Shown piece after piece: positions 36,339 to 46,619 of a stretch of 64,000 nt of DNA (positions are counted from its first letter, which is position 1; each line of letters opens with the position of its first letter). The DNA comes from Toxotes chatareus (taxonomy: Eukaryota; Chordata; Actinopteri; Toxotidae). The stretch covers positions 15,449,095-15,513,094 of the forward strand of contig CM028901.1 in the NCBI GenBank assembly GCA_016801885.1, read 5' to 3'. The position numbers and the translations under genes are program-made. Under the pieces are notes generated by a model that did not search any database, was not told the DNA's origin, and saw nothing but the letters and a program-made list of their open reading frames with translations.

Positions 36339-39300
36339 ATGGCTTCAGCAAGTAGCACTCCACCTAACCAAGACAACCAGGTAGCTGCAGGAGACTATCT
36401 CACCTCCACCAACTCCCAGTACCTGGTGGAGTCTTTCTTGGGTGAAGGAACATTTGGGAAAGTTGCCAAATGCAAAAGGATGTGCGACATGAAGACCGTG
36501 GCCATCAAAATAATGAAGAATGAAGATTCTCATGCCATGGCAGCAAAGATAGAGGTAGGAAAAGAAACTGGGCGTGCTTATGAAAGTTTGAGTTGTACTA
36601 TTTTTGTGATAATGCTTTTTACTTTTTTCATTCCATCAGCTGGAATGACTGTAGTTGGAGATAGACCTACAAACATGGATTGACTTGTCTAAGTTTATGT
36701 CTGTGAAGCTAACATAAGATCTGTCTGCGGTCTGTCATATATCCCCAGGTTGCTGCCCTGACGGCGCTCAAAGTGCTAGACTCAGACAAGTGCAACCTTG
36801 TTCAATGGTTCCAAGTCTTTAAAAACAGGGGACACACTTGCCTGGAGTTCGAACACTTGGACAAAAGCCTCTTGGATTACATGAAGGAAAAGATGTTCCG
36901 CCCTCTTTCTCTTCGTGAGATCAGGCCTATTATCCAGCAGGTATGTCCCACTGTTTTCCTCTCTACATTAATGAACAGTTAAATACTGGTGGAATGTTGT
37001 TGACATTATTACTAAACAAATGACTCTATTGACAATTCAGGTTGCCAACGCACTGGATCACTTGAGGACTGTTGGAATAATTCATGCAGACCTCAAGTTA
37101 GAAAACGTGATGTTGGTCAACCAGCTGGAGGAGCCCTTCAAAGTCAAAGTCATTGACTTCGGCCTGGCCCGTAAAGTGTCACATGCCAGGGTGGGCTCCT
37201 ATATTCAGACCCGTCCGTTCCGGTGAGTAACTTCAACCATGATTGATCTTATCTCTTTCATTCACACAAATCAGATTCAAGGAACTGTATTTGTCCCCGG
37301 GGGACAATTTAAGGCACATTGAGCAGCATGGAAAACAAGACACTTCAAAACAAGACAAAAAAAAAGAAAAAACACAATATACACAAAAAATATCTAAAAA
37401 AACAAAACAAAAAACAGGTGGCTAAAGTGCAGATAGGGTAAATGTAAACTGGAATTACAGGGATTATATATTTACATGTTATTGCAGAGGTACTATGGAT
37501 AATAAATAGTAATAAATAATCACAGGGGCTTTAAAAAAGATTGAGGAGCAGGATAGGTCCAGTTTCTACAGTTGCAGAAGTAGTAGTCACAGTCATAGGA
37601 TGCCTGTCAGAATATTGCAAATTATTTTCATGGCTGATGTGATGATGGTTGTTTGTCCTCTCTCAGGTCTCCAGAAGTTATTTTGGGATGTCCGTACTCA
37701 GAGGCCATAGATATGTGGTCTCTGGGCTGCATGGCTGCCTTCATGTACCTCGGCACTCTGCTCTACCCTGGCTATTCTCAATATGAGATGGTAAGTACTA
37801 CTTTACTCTGAAGAATCTGGTTTGATGTTTTATTGAAATAATTAGCATCTTAAGATTTAGACTCCTGGTGTGACTTTAAGCTGTGTTGTATTTTCAGATG
37901 AGATTCATAGTGGGGACCCAGGGTCAGCCCCCCGACCACATGCTTAACGCTGGACGCAACACACATCTTTTCTTCCAAAGAGACAACGACTCCACCACCA
38001 GTCTCTGGAAACTCAAGGTACCTTCCTCTTCCTCACTGCTGTGATCACACTTACCTAATGGAAGACCTAGAATTTCTATCTGGTTAATTCTTTATGTCTG
38101 TAATTCAAATGCATTATCCCCCATTTATTAACTTTCTTTCTGACATTTCTGCCACACCATAAACTATTAGGTTCTGCATTTCTGCTTTTACAAGTTTGAT
38201 ATAGTCAGAATATCATTGCAAACATGTGCACTGTCTGTTTAGTCACCAGAACAGATCCACAAAGAGACAGGGATTCAGCCAGTGGACAGAAGGAGGTTTA
38301 AGTTCAACTCTCTGGATAGCTTGTTGCATGTAAGATAAGATAAGATAAGATAAGATAAGATAAGATAAGATAAGATAAGATAAGATAAGATTCAAGATTT
38401 TAAACATGAACTGAAGCATAGATAAAGGTTTTCATTCACTCCTGGAGGTAACTGAAGATGCTCCTGACCTTTGTTGTTGTTTCTTCGTGTTTTAGATGCG
38501 GCATATCACTGACCAAAATTCAGTTGATAAAGCTGCACAGAAGAACGATGTGGCCATGTTTGTGGACATGCTCAAAGGAATGCTTGTGCTGGATGCTGCC
38601 GAGCGTGTTACACCCCGTCAGGTGCTGCAGCATCAATTCATCAGCATGAGCCACCTTGCTAGCATGTACCATCTCAGCAAAAAGTAAGTCAATGCTATGA
38701 TTTGAAATATGTATATATAACATATATATACATTTTAAATGTTGAAATGATTCATTGTCTTGCAGTGTCAGGGAGTGCTTTGACAGGATGAAAGTCTGTC
38801 AGAAAGTAACTCTGCAGCGGACTCCTCCCGAGAAGTCTAAAGTTGTTGATAGGTAGGCTCATCTACATACGTCAGTTTAGACATGAGATTTTAAGAATTC
38901 AGAGGCTGTGACCATTTATCATTAAACTGCCTGTTTGTCAAATTATATAAGCCATGCAGCTCCAGCCCACTGCAGCGGCAGCAGCAGCAGCCAGGCTGGC
39001 ACTGCTTTAACGAGCCAGCCGGGTATGCATGACAGCTATAAAAGATCAGGTGATGATAGAAAGAGGTTCCGGCGAAGCCCTGCAGGTCCATCCACATCAA
39101 GCTGCAGGAGCCAGAACCAGAACTGTGTCTCACCAAGCGCTAAGAGGAGGAGGGCCGATGGTGAAGATGAGAGACGTGAAGAGGCTACGTATCGCCCGCA
39201 TCAAAGACCAGATGGACACACAAAGAGGTTCAAGCAAAGCCCTGCAGGTCCATCCACATCAAGCTGCAGGAGCCAGAACCAGATCTGTGTCTCACCAAGC

Positions 39301-39354
39301 GCTAAGAGGAAGAGGGCCGATGGTGAAGATGCAAGATGTGAAGAGGCTACGTGA
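36339..39354 (+). CDS. HIPK-like dual-specificity protein kinase with repeat tail, nine coding exons, 524 aa
   Basis: Coding exons: 36339-36554, 36749-36940, 37041-37222, 37667-37790, 37898-38017, 38243-38329, 38496-38683, 38766-38852, 38976-39354; all GT-AG, phases consistent. A non-coding first exon probably ends at 36045. The kinase domain shows the Gly loop GEGTFGKV (35-42), VAIK with K57, catalytic HADLKLEN (D153), DFG (175-177), SPEVILG and AIDMWSLGC. The HAD in place of HRD, the TQGQPPDHMLNAG block and the RECFDRMKVC end match homeodomain-interacting protein kinases. Unlike HIPK1-4 the protein has almost nothing beyond the kinase domain: only a Ser/Arg/Lys tail with AKRKR-type nuclear signals made of two 54-residue repeats, ending at a TGA inside the array. 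The usual activation-loop SRYYRAPE reads TRPFRSPE, lacking the autophosphorylated Tyr. It resembles the expanded teleost HIPK-like genes; activity is uncertain. Confidence 0.87.
37269..37600. repeat. Teleost interspersed repeat fragment in a kinase intron
   Basis: Starts CAGATTCAAGGAACTGTATT followed by TGTCCCCGGGGGACAATTT, a pattern recalled as common at one end of fish LINE/SINE-type elements, then A-rich sequence. It lies in the intron between 37222 and 37667. The right boundary is not clear. Confidence 0.5.
38330..38391 (+). repeat. (ATAAG)n microsatellite starting at a splice donor
   Basis: About twelve units of a pentamer (GTAAGATAAGATAAGA...) begin at the first intron base after exon 38243-38329, so the 5' splice site GTAAGA is itself the first unit. 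Confidence 0.9.
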
Positions 39355-39830
39355 CGCCTGTATGAAAGACCAGATGGACACACAAAGAGGTTCAAGCAAA
39401 GCCCTGCAGGTCCATCCACATCAAGCTGCAGGAGCCAGAACCAGATCTGTGTCTCACCAAGCGCTAAGAGGAAGAGGGCCGATGGTGAAGATGCAAGATG
39501 TGAAGAGGCTACGTATCGCCCGTATGAAAGACCAGATGGACACACAAAGAGGTTCAAGCAAAGCCCTGCAGGTCCATCCACATCAAGCTGCAGGAGCCAG
39601 AACCAGATCTGTGTCTCACCAAGCGCTAAGAGGAAGAGGGCCGATGGTGAAGATGCAAGATGTGAAGAGGCTACGTGTACGCCCGTATGAAAGACCAGAT
39701 GGACACACAAAGAGGTTCAAGCAAAGCCCTGCAGGTCCATCCACATCAAGCTGCAGGAGCCAGAACCAGATCTGTGTCTCACCAAGCGCTAAGAGGAAGA
39801 GGGCTGATGAAGGTGAAGACTCAGCTCAAG
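39046..39830 (+). repeat. 162-bp coding tandem repeat, about five copies
   Basis: The marker CTGCAGGTCCATCCACATCA recurs at 39079, 39241, 39403, 39565 and 39728, so the spacing is 162, 162, 162 and 163. The unit is 54 codons, encoding in the kinase frame a peptide with SPAGPSTSSCRSQNQ and AKRKRADGED. Copy 1 is diverged and copies 2-5 are near identical, implying recent expansion. The one-base longer spacing is a frameshift near 39676. Confidence 0.95.
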
Positions 39831-40126
39831 AGAGGAAGAGGGACAGAAAATGTGATGCAAGTACATCAGCTCACAGCAGCAGCGATGCTACAAGCCACAC
39901 ACACCATGTTCAGCAAGACCAGAGGAGCAGTCATGTTGAAAACCACAGTTACTGTTCACGAACTTTGGGCTGGACCTGGACCAAACGTCAGCCTCAGCCA
40001 GGACCGGAAAGAAAAGCTGCTGACGATGAACACATGCAGCATAGAAAAAGAAAATCCGATGACTGGTCAGACGGTGATGGAGATGAGTTTAGAAGCAGAA
40101 AGGACAAGAGTCCACGTGTACAGTAG
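39355..40126 (+). pseudogene. Continuation of the kinase tail frame beyond a stop and a frameshift
   Basis: After the TGA at 39352-39354 the same frame continues through two more repeat copies. At about 39676 an extra base (ACGTGTACGCC against ACGTATCGCC in the other copies) shifts the frame. The original reading then continues in the next frame to a TAG at 40124-40126, giving a charged tail with SAKRKRADEGEDSAQERKR and a final DEFRSRKDKSPRVQ. This looks like the ancestral C-terminus, now detached. Whether the gene, an allele or the assembly is at fault is not decidable from sequence. Confidence 0.6.
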
Positions 40127-40186
40127 CTGCTATGTTGTGTGTGTGGAAAAAATGTAAAGAGAGAAATTAGAATATATTACACCCAA

Positions 40187-40500
40187 CCGGCCGAGACAGA
40201 CGGCCACCCACCATGAGCCAGGTTCTGTTCAAGGTTTCTTCCTTTGAAAGGGAGTTTTTCCTTGCCGCCGTTGCCAAGTGCTTGCTCTTGGGGGGAAATG
40301 TTGGGTAAAAAGAGCAGGGTCTACACCTGCTCCCAACCCCCCTACCCTATTCCCCTTACCCTAACCCCCCAACCCTATCCCTCTTACCCTAACCCCCCTT
40401 CCCTAAACCCCCCTACCCTTGTTTTGTTTCCATTTTGATTCTAATTTCTCTCTCCAAAGAAACTGTACATGTGCTGTCTGTATACAATGAAATATGAAAC
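40187..40500 (+). repeat. Common teleost interspersed repeat followed by degenerate CCCTAA-like tract
   Basis: The stretch GAGCCAGGTTCTGTTCAAGG, then TTTCTTCCTTTGAAAGGGAG and TTTTTCCTTGCCGCCGTTGCC, is recalled as one of the most frequent fish repeats, probably a retroposon 3' end. It is followed at about 40331-40420 by an irregular array of CCCTAACCC, ACCCTATCCC and CTTACCCTAA units. The right boundary is set near the last familiar piece (ACTGTACATGTGCTGTCTGT region). Confidence 0.7.
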
Positions 40501-41616
40501 TGAACTCTTCTGAGTCTAACCTGCATATTTTTGGGTTTAGTGTATATATGCACACACAGTTAAACACACACAAATCAGTGTCATGGCTAGATATTGCTAA
40601 CATTGAAAATTAGACAGGGACAAAGAAAGACATTTTTAGTGAGTGTTTTTCTTTGAAAGTATCTAAAATACTAATGAAATTGCATTAGCATCTTAAGTCT
40701 ATGTGGCGGTAACGTATTATGTATCACTCTATTTCTGGTCCATTAGCTTAGCTGTTAGCAATGGCTTCTCTCTCTCCCGCAGCCTCTCCCCTTTGCTGCT
40801 CGGTGTGTATGATGTTTAGTTACTCCTCTGCCTCCTTTAGCCACAGTGGTATGTGTAATAAATGTAGAATTTTTATAGCACTGGAGGCAAGGCTTAAGGA
40901 GGTAGAGCCTCGGCTCCACACCTTAGAAAACCAACCATAAGTTTTCTTAAGAAAAATAAACAAAAACAAAACAAAGAAAGAAAGAAAGCAAAGTAACTCT
41001 GCCAGAGTGTCTCTTTTGGGTCCCAAGCCCGGATAAATGAGGAGAGTTGGGCGTAGAGCAAGCGATTCCACCCCACAAAACAGTCTTTTGATTAAATTTG
41101 ATATTCTTACATTTAACAATACAGGACAAAATTGATTTATGTAATGTGAGTCTAGACAAAGCATTAAAGTCATGAAGTTAGTGTGAGAAGTGACGGCCTA
41201 TTTCAATACCAAAATTAAAAAAACAAAAAACAAATCAAGAATCAACAGAAGAAAGTTAATTTGCAGTCATAAACGGTGTTTTTTTTAAACATACTTTTTG
41301 TCTCTCCCACATTATATGCAAACGGCCAGTTATGCAAATTAGGCGATGGCGTCATGTAGCAACATTTAGGACAGCCAACCTTCCTTACTGAGGAGTTGGA
41401 AATACTCCTTCAGCAGTGTCTCACACAAATGTGCCACAGAGGGCGGCAACTACCAATGTAAGCGATGATAAAGTTAAGAGAGTTTCTACAGTAGATGTAT
41501 TATCAGCATGCTGAATTTATCATAAGCCATTGAACGTCACTTCAAAGTCTCTACTCATGATTTATCAAGCGTGGAGGGCCTGATTTTCCTGTAGAAATGT
41601 TTCGGTTCTACCAAAG
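40500..41616. other. Spacer without recognised features
   Basis: AT-rich, with an AAAGAAAG run near 40970-40990. No exon recognised on either strand. Confidence 0.5.
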
Positions 41617-42340
41617 TACAGTTCAGGCACCCCTGGGCAAATAAACCCCTGCAGCAAACAGACATTAAAAACGAGCAAACGTTGCACTGTTACTTTTCAT
41701 GAACTTAAAAAATAGAAGAAAATTGTAACAGCAATTATAGTAGGGTGCCTGAAGATTTACTACTTGTAAAACACTCTGAACTTCACCTTAGTGAGAGTGA
41801 GCTGATGACATTTCCACAGCTGGTAAAAATTCTCTCTTCAAAACTTGGGTTAACACTCAACAACCATGGGCTCTTCTAAGCGACTGACTGAGGATCTGAA
41901 ATCAAGCTGATTGACTCCTATGAAGCAGGGGAGAATATATAAACATATCAAAACACTTCCAGACTGGAACGTCCACTGTCCAAAATATCATTAAAAATTG
42001 CAGTTAAGGTGAACTGCAGAAGTCAAGAGGAGACCATCTGGATAAGCCAGAGTCATTTTGGAAACAAGTGCTGTGAAAGAAGTTGAAACTGAGCTCTTTG
42101 GATGCAATCACCAAAGGTGTGTTTTGGGAAAAGAAGAGCAGCATTTGATGAAAATAACAACTTGCCAACTGTTAAACATGGGGAATGGAAATACTCTGCT
42201 TTGTGCAGATAGAGGGAAGAATGGAGTCCAGTAAATCTCAGCCAAATCTGCATGCAAATGTCACACAATAAAAAGAAAATTGAAAAGAGGCTGACTACTG
42301 CACAACAGGGGTGCCTGTAATTGTCATGGTGCATAGACCG
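41617..42340 (+). mobile_element. Decayed Tc1/mariner element
   Basis: The 12-mer CAGGCACCCCTG at 41624-41635 recurs inverted as CAGGGGTGCCTG at 42306-42317, marking both ends. The plus-strand interior, though broken by stops and frameshifts, still reads transposase-like pieces: a start-like GSSKRLTEDL near 41868 and LPTVKHGEW near 42165, matching the Tc1 PTVKHGGG motif. About 0.7 kb instead of the usual 1.3-1.6 kb, so internally deleted as well as mutated. Not functional. Confidence 0.75.
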
Positions 42341-42406
42341 TTGTTTTCGAAAAAACATTTAAAAACACACCAGTGAGCCACAGCAGAGAAGGTAGTGGTG
42401 GTAGAG

Positions 42407-43268
42407 CAGGGATGTCAAAGTCAAATACACAGAGGGCCAAAAAAACAAATTTGCTACAAGCCAAGGGCCGGGCTGATTCAGTGTTTATTAAAACATACTG
42501 AAATGATTACACATAGCCTATTGAACCAGTACCTAACAAGGTGTATACTATTTAGGCTAATGTTTAAATGAATAATCCAGTATTTTTTATGGCTCTGTCA
42601 GTCATTTCCAGTGAAAACATTTTCAACAGGCACATAGACAAAAACAAACTTCCTTTAAAGAGAAATCATGTCCTGTACATTAAATGAGTAAAGCAATATT
42701 CTCTTATGGCTCTGTTAGTAATTTCAAGGGAAACGTTTTCAACAGGCAAACAGCAAAAAAGTCAATGTCCGTTAAAAACAAAATATGTTCCTTAATATCA
42801 AGAAGAGGCGCCTTCTTAGATTATATTCTTTCAGTACAGCCACACTTTCTCCACACAGAAGACACACAGGTTTGCCTTTTACCTCCGTGAACATGTACTT
42901 TGCCTCCCACCTGGCTTGAAACCCCCTGTTCTCGGCGTCCACCTTCCGTTTAGCCATTTTTTTAGGGAGGGGGGTATCTGAAAGTCGACATCTGCTCTGA
43001 CTGCTGATGGATAATTAAAACGATGCCCGCTTGCTGCACTGCAATAGCGCGACGAGTTTTGGTAGTCATGACAACCAGGCTAGCACTGCAGTGAGTCTGT
43101 TCGCTACCGTTGCGTTGTGGGTAATGTGGTATTGGCGCGCGCACAACGGCAGCTGGCGGCTACGGCCAGCGGGCCGGTTCTAATACTAATCAAATATCAT
43201 CCCGGGGGCCATAGAAAATTCTTTTGCTGGCCGGATGTGGCCCGCGGGCCTTGACTTTGACATATAGG
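42407..43268 (-). mobile_element. Non-autonomous hAT element with 8-bp target duplication
   Basis: Bounded by imperfect terminal inverted repeats: left CAGGGATGTCAAAGTCAA, right end complement CCTATATGTCAAAGTCAAGG. It is flanked by identical 8-bp duplications TGGTAGAG at 42399-42406 and 43269-43276, the hallmark of hAT insertions. Internal subterminal GGGCC-rich motifs are present at both ends. The 862-bp body retains only the start of a minus-strand transposase-like gene. Confidence 0.9.
42772..42957 (-). pseudogene. N-terminal fragment of a hAT/GTF2IRD2-like transposase
   Basis: Starts MAKRKVDAENRGFQARWEAK, then YMFTEVKGKPVCLLCGESVA and VLKEYNLRR, after which the frame loses similarity and stops. 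This N-terminal zinc-finger (BED-like, CLLC) block is typical of the fish proteins annotated as general transcription factor II-I repeat domain-containing 2-like, which derive from hAT transposases. It lacks the second zinc-ligand pair and the whole catalytic region. Confidence 0.85.
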
Positions 43269-43436
43269 TGGTAGAGAGATGTAACTTCTTGTTACATCTT
43301 TGGGAATTCACTAACACCAAACTTTGCAGTTATACCAGCTACTAACACAACACTAAACAAACTGAGTTTCATCTTCTGCTGCAGCCTATGAAGGATGCAC
43401 ACTCAAACCACCAGGCCTGTGATTGGTGGACGACCT

Positions 43437-44044
43437 CTACCCCCCGAGTCCCTGCTCTCTCTCTCTCTCTATGACTCTGTCTGTTTTTAAACTCCACACT
43501 CTGTGTAGAGGAGCTGAGGCGAGAGGTTGGGGGAGTCGCCTCTTCAAAGCTTTCCTTCTCTCTAAGGGTTTCCTTAGAGAAAAAAATTTTTTGACAGACA
43601 AATTTGGCCACTTAACAGGATCCTGCTCCTCATCACTCTCCTCCCTGCTCCCCTTCATGAAGGAGCTAGGGCCAGAAATAGAAGGCGGAATTTGTGGCAA
43701 ATGCTGCCGACCAGGTTCCAGCAGGGCCCTGACGTTCAGTGGCTGGAAAAACCTATGGTACAAACTGGACTTTGTTCCCAGCCAGGCCAAAGTTGTGGTA
43801 GTGGTGGTGGTAGGTCTTCAGAGCGAGGAGATCTGAAGCCATCATCATCGAACTCATCCCCATCCTCATCATCAGCTACATCACCACCATCCCTGTCATC
43901 TTTATCATCGTCTTCGTCAGATGACACAGCCTCATAACAATAACCAGAAGAGTTGGACATTTTGGTCAGACTGCTTCCAGAGTCTGTTTTTTTTTTTCTA
44001 TAGGTAACAATCAGCCACACCACCGACTGTAGAGTCTGCGACAC
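43437..44044 (-). other. Unrecognised minus-strand open frames
   Basis: Two overlapping open frames: one ending at 43736 with an acidic run (MSNSSGYCYEAVSSDEDDDK, then Asp/Glu/Gly-rich), and one at 43437-43790 containing RFFQPLNVRALLEPGRQHLP. A single frameshift near 43760 could join them. No domain was recognised and no clear splice sites bound them. It may be a decayed gene or transposon piece, or low-complexity chance. Confidence 0.25.
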
Positions 44045-44214
44045 CTACAGTCAGGTAGTTGATAATGTTCTGTACTTTGCTGCTCTGACCAGATGAGGGC
44101 GCCATACCTTCAGAGTAGAGTGAGGAGGAGCCTGCTGATAAATAAACTGATCTATACAGATTAAAGACTGAATGTGTGTAAATAATGAAGAAAATTAGCT
44201 GCTGTGCTGAGCTG

Positions 44215-44239
44215 ACACACACACACACACACACACAGA
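44215..44239. repeat. (CA)n microsatellite
   Basis: About twelve AC units. Confidence 0.85.
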
Positions 44240-45559
44240 AAACCCTCTGAAGACACCACCACTTTGATCTAATAGTAGATTCTTTATGGTGCATTTGGTT
44301 TGCTGCTTTAAATCCACTGTCCTCTGATGTTACAGCACATTAAGGTAAACCCTGGCCATCACTAATAACTGAGACTTAATCAATATTCAAGCACACAGAT
44401 TAACAATGATCCAGTGAAATGTTTACACATCATCCTCTGCCATCAGTGCTGCCACTACCTCAGTACGCTGGAGGCACTTCCACATGGGAGGAGATGGAAG
44501 GATGGAGGGTGGGAGGGTCTTTGTTAGATTTGTTAGCTGCTTTGTTGATGTGATTATAACGGCTTGAGAATCGCTTTAGAGACGCGGCAGATCTTTGGCA
44601 GTGTGTGTTTACTGCTGGTTGGCCGGGATTGTTTGTCATGGCTCTTCCAAAAATCCATGACAGATGTCTTTAGGCCTCAGCAGGCTTCAGGTGCTGCAAC
44701 GCGTGAAATTTAATGCACAGAATCTGCTTTTTTTGTTTTGTTTGGCAATGAAAGGACGACTGAGGTGGGTTTAATGTTACCTGTAGCTCAGACGCTCCAC
44801 TCAACGCGGTCCAGGAAAAGAGGACAGATGTGGCAGGAAGATTCCACTAATGATCTCTGGATGCAGCTGCAGATGGGCTGGATGGTCTTTCACCGCGTGC
44901 TGAGCAAGTGGAACAGCTTCCTCTTAAAACATTATTAAGCTGTAAAAGACACACGTTAGCACATTGTTACAAACTGTGTGTTTTCTACTAAATGTTGCTC
45001 AATTAGAGCCTGAAACCCAACCACTAATTATAAAAACAGACACATTTTTAATGTTAATCTTGGAAAGGGTTATGTTTGTGTATGTGTGAGCGAAAATAAA
45101 ATAAAAAAGATTATTTGTTCCATTGCCACGGGTCTTCTGTTTTTAAGACCTAAGTACATTTAATTGGGCAAACTTGAAAACATATTATGACAATAATGTG
45201 CAATAAAAGTCATGAAATCAATAATAACAATAATAATTTAAGTCTTTTAGATAATGTTACATAAATGTTAAAAAGTCTTTATGTGTTGAGCTGAGCCGAC
45301 TGAACTCAGTTTCACTCATTTCAGATTAACTGATACACTGCATACAGCAAACAACAACAAGTTTTCAAACCCTCTGAGATAATGGACATTTTACAAGTGA
45401 CTTCCTGGACAAAACCCTGGTAGAGTTCAGTTTCCTCGAAAATCATCCATGAAAATGCTTTAAAAATATTTGAGGCTTTTCTTCATTCATTTCTCTGACA
45501 CATCTTTTAATTTGCTGGGAAACTTTTGCTTCCTTTGATTTCATCCCTGTAGGAAAGTT

Positions 45560-46615
45560 TCATATCTCCACCACTTTCTTTGGTGCTGGTTTGAAGTCAT
45601 TGTCCCCCAGAATTGAGATGCATCTGCGGCTGTGTGATCTCCCTCTAGCAGTCGATGACAAACATGGGTTTTTGCAGAAGTACTTTGTGAGATATTTCAT
45701 CCAAGATGTTTGGCAGAGTAGCAGCAGTGACCCTCTCCCTGCATTCATTGCTGCTCAGCACTTCTGGAAGGTCATCAGCACCAACAGAGGAAAAAAAAAA
45801 AATCATCTGAAGCCCGTCTGAGGACATCCTGCTCTTGGCAGCTCGTAAACCTGAAAGAAGCTTGTCTTCAGGTCACTGTGTACTGCCCCAAAAAGCAATT
45901 CCTCTGGAAAAGGAGGCAGGAGCTTGATTGGCAGGTAGAATCTTGAAATCCCTCCAGAAGATTTCTCCAAACTGCTTTCCACGTAAAAGACACTTGCAAA
46001 GTTCTTCCAAGGTTCAACATTTATAAATCTATGTCCACAGACGCTGCTGTAGACATCTGCGACTACACCAGACCCACTACCCTTCTTTACTGACTTGTCA
46101 GGAAGTAGACGTCTCACTTCCAATGTTTTTTATCCATAATCTCAGACACAGAAAAAGCCTGGGTCATTTCACAGAAACTGTTTGAGTGGTTTAGGACCAA
46201 ATCTGTTTCAGGCTCTGAGTGAACTCGTTTGATTGACAGGCTGTATCTGATCCTGTGACCTCTGAAACTGCTCGGTGGTTACTGCAGACAAACTCACTGA
46301 CGTGACTCCACCTTGCAGGGTTTCCTCTGGTTACTGGAGACGATGTGATGATTTCACCAGAGACAATGAACTCTACCTCTGCAGGCTCAGAGACATAAGC
46401 ATCACAGCCTGGGTCACCATCAGACCAAAACCAGTGCTCACTGTATGATAAGTGAAAGAAAAGACGCAAAGGAAAACAAGGAAACGAACAGAACCTTTCA
46501 CTCTTCAACCAAATCGACGGTTTCCTCTGAGGCACGTTGTCCTCTCATGCATCTCACAGTATCTGACAGTGTCTCTGCCGTCGTGGACCTGTAGAGGAAA
46601 ATACACAGGAAGACG
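45560..46615 (-). other. Unrecognised minus-strand coding-like remnants
   Basis: Several minus-strand frames have protein-like composition. One at 45803-46123 contains KKGSGSGVVADVYSSVCGHR and SRFYLPIKLLPPFPEELLFG. One at 46191-46535 contains DPGCDAYVSEPAEVEFIVSG. A short one follows a good acceptor (TTTTCCTCTACAG) near 46590. Stops separate them and no consistent donor-acceptor chain was found, so an old pseudogene is more likely than a working gene. Family not recognised. Confidence 0.3.
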
Positions 46616-46619
46616 GTTA

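Noticed and set aside
39201..39710. Minus-strand 169-codon frame across the kinase repeat array
   Set aside because: Pure consequence of the 162-bp (3 x 54) periodicity; no start context or similarity.
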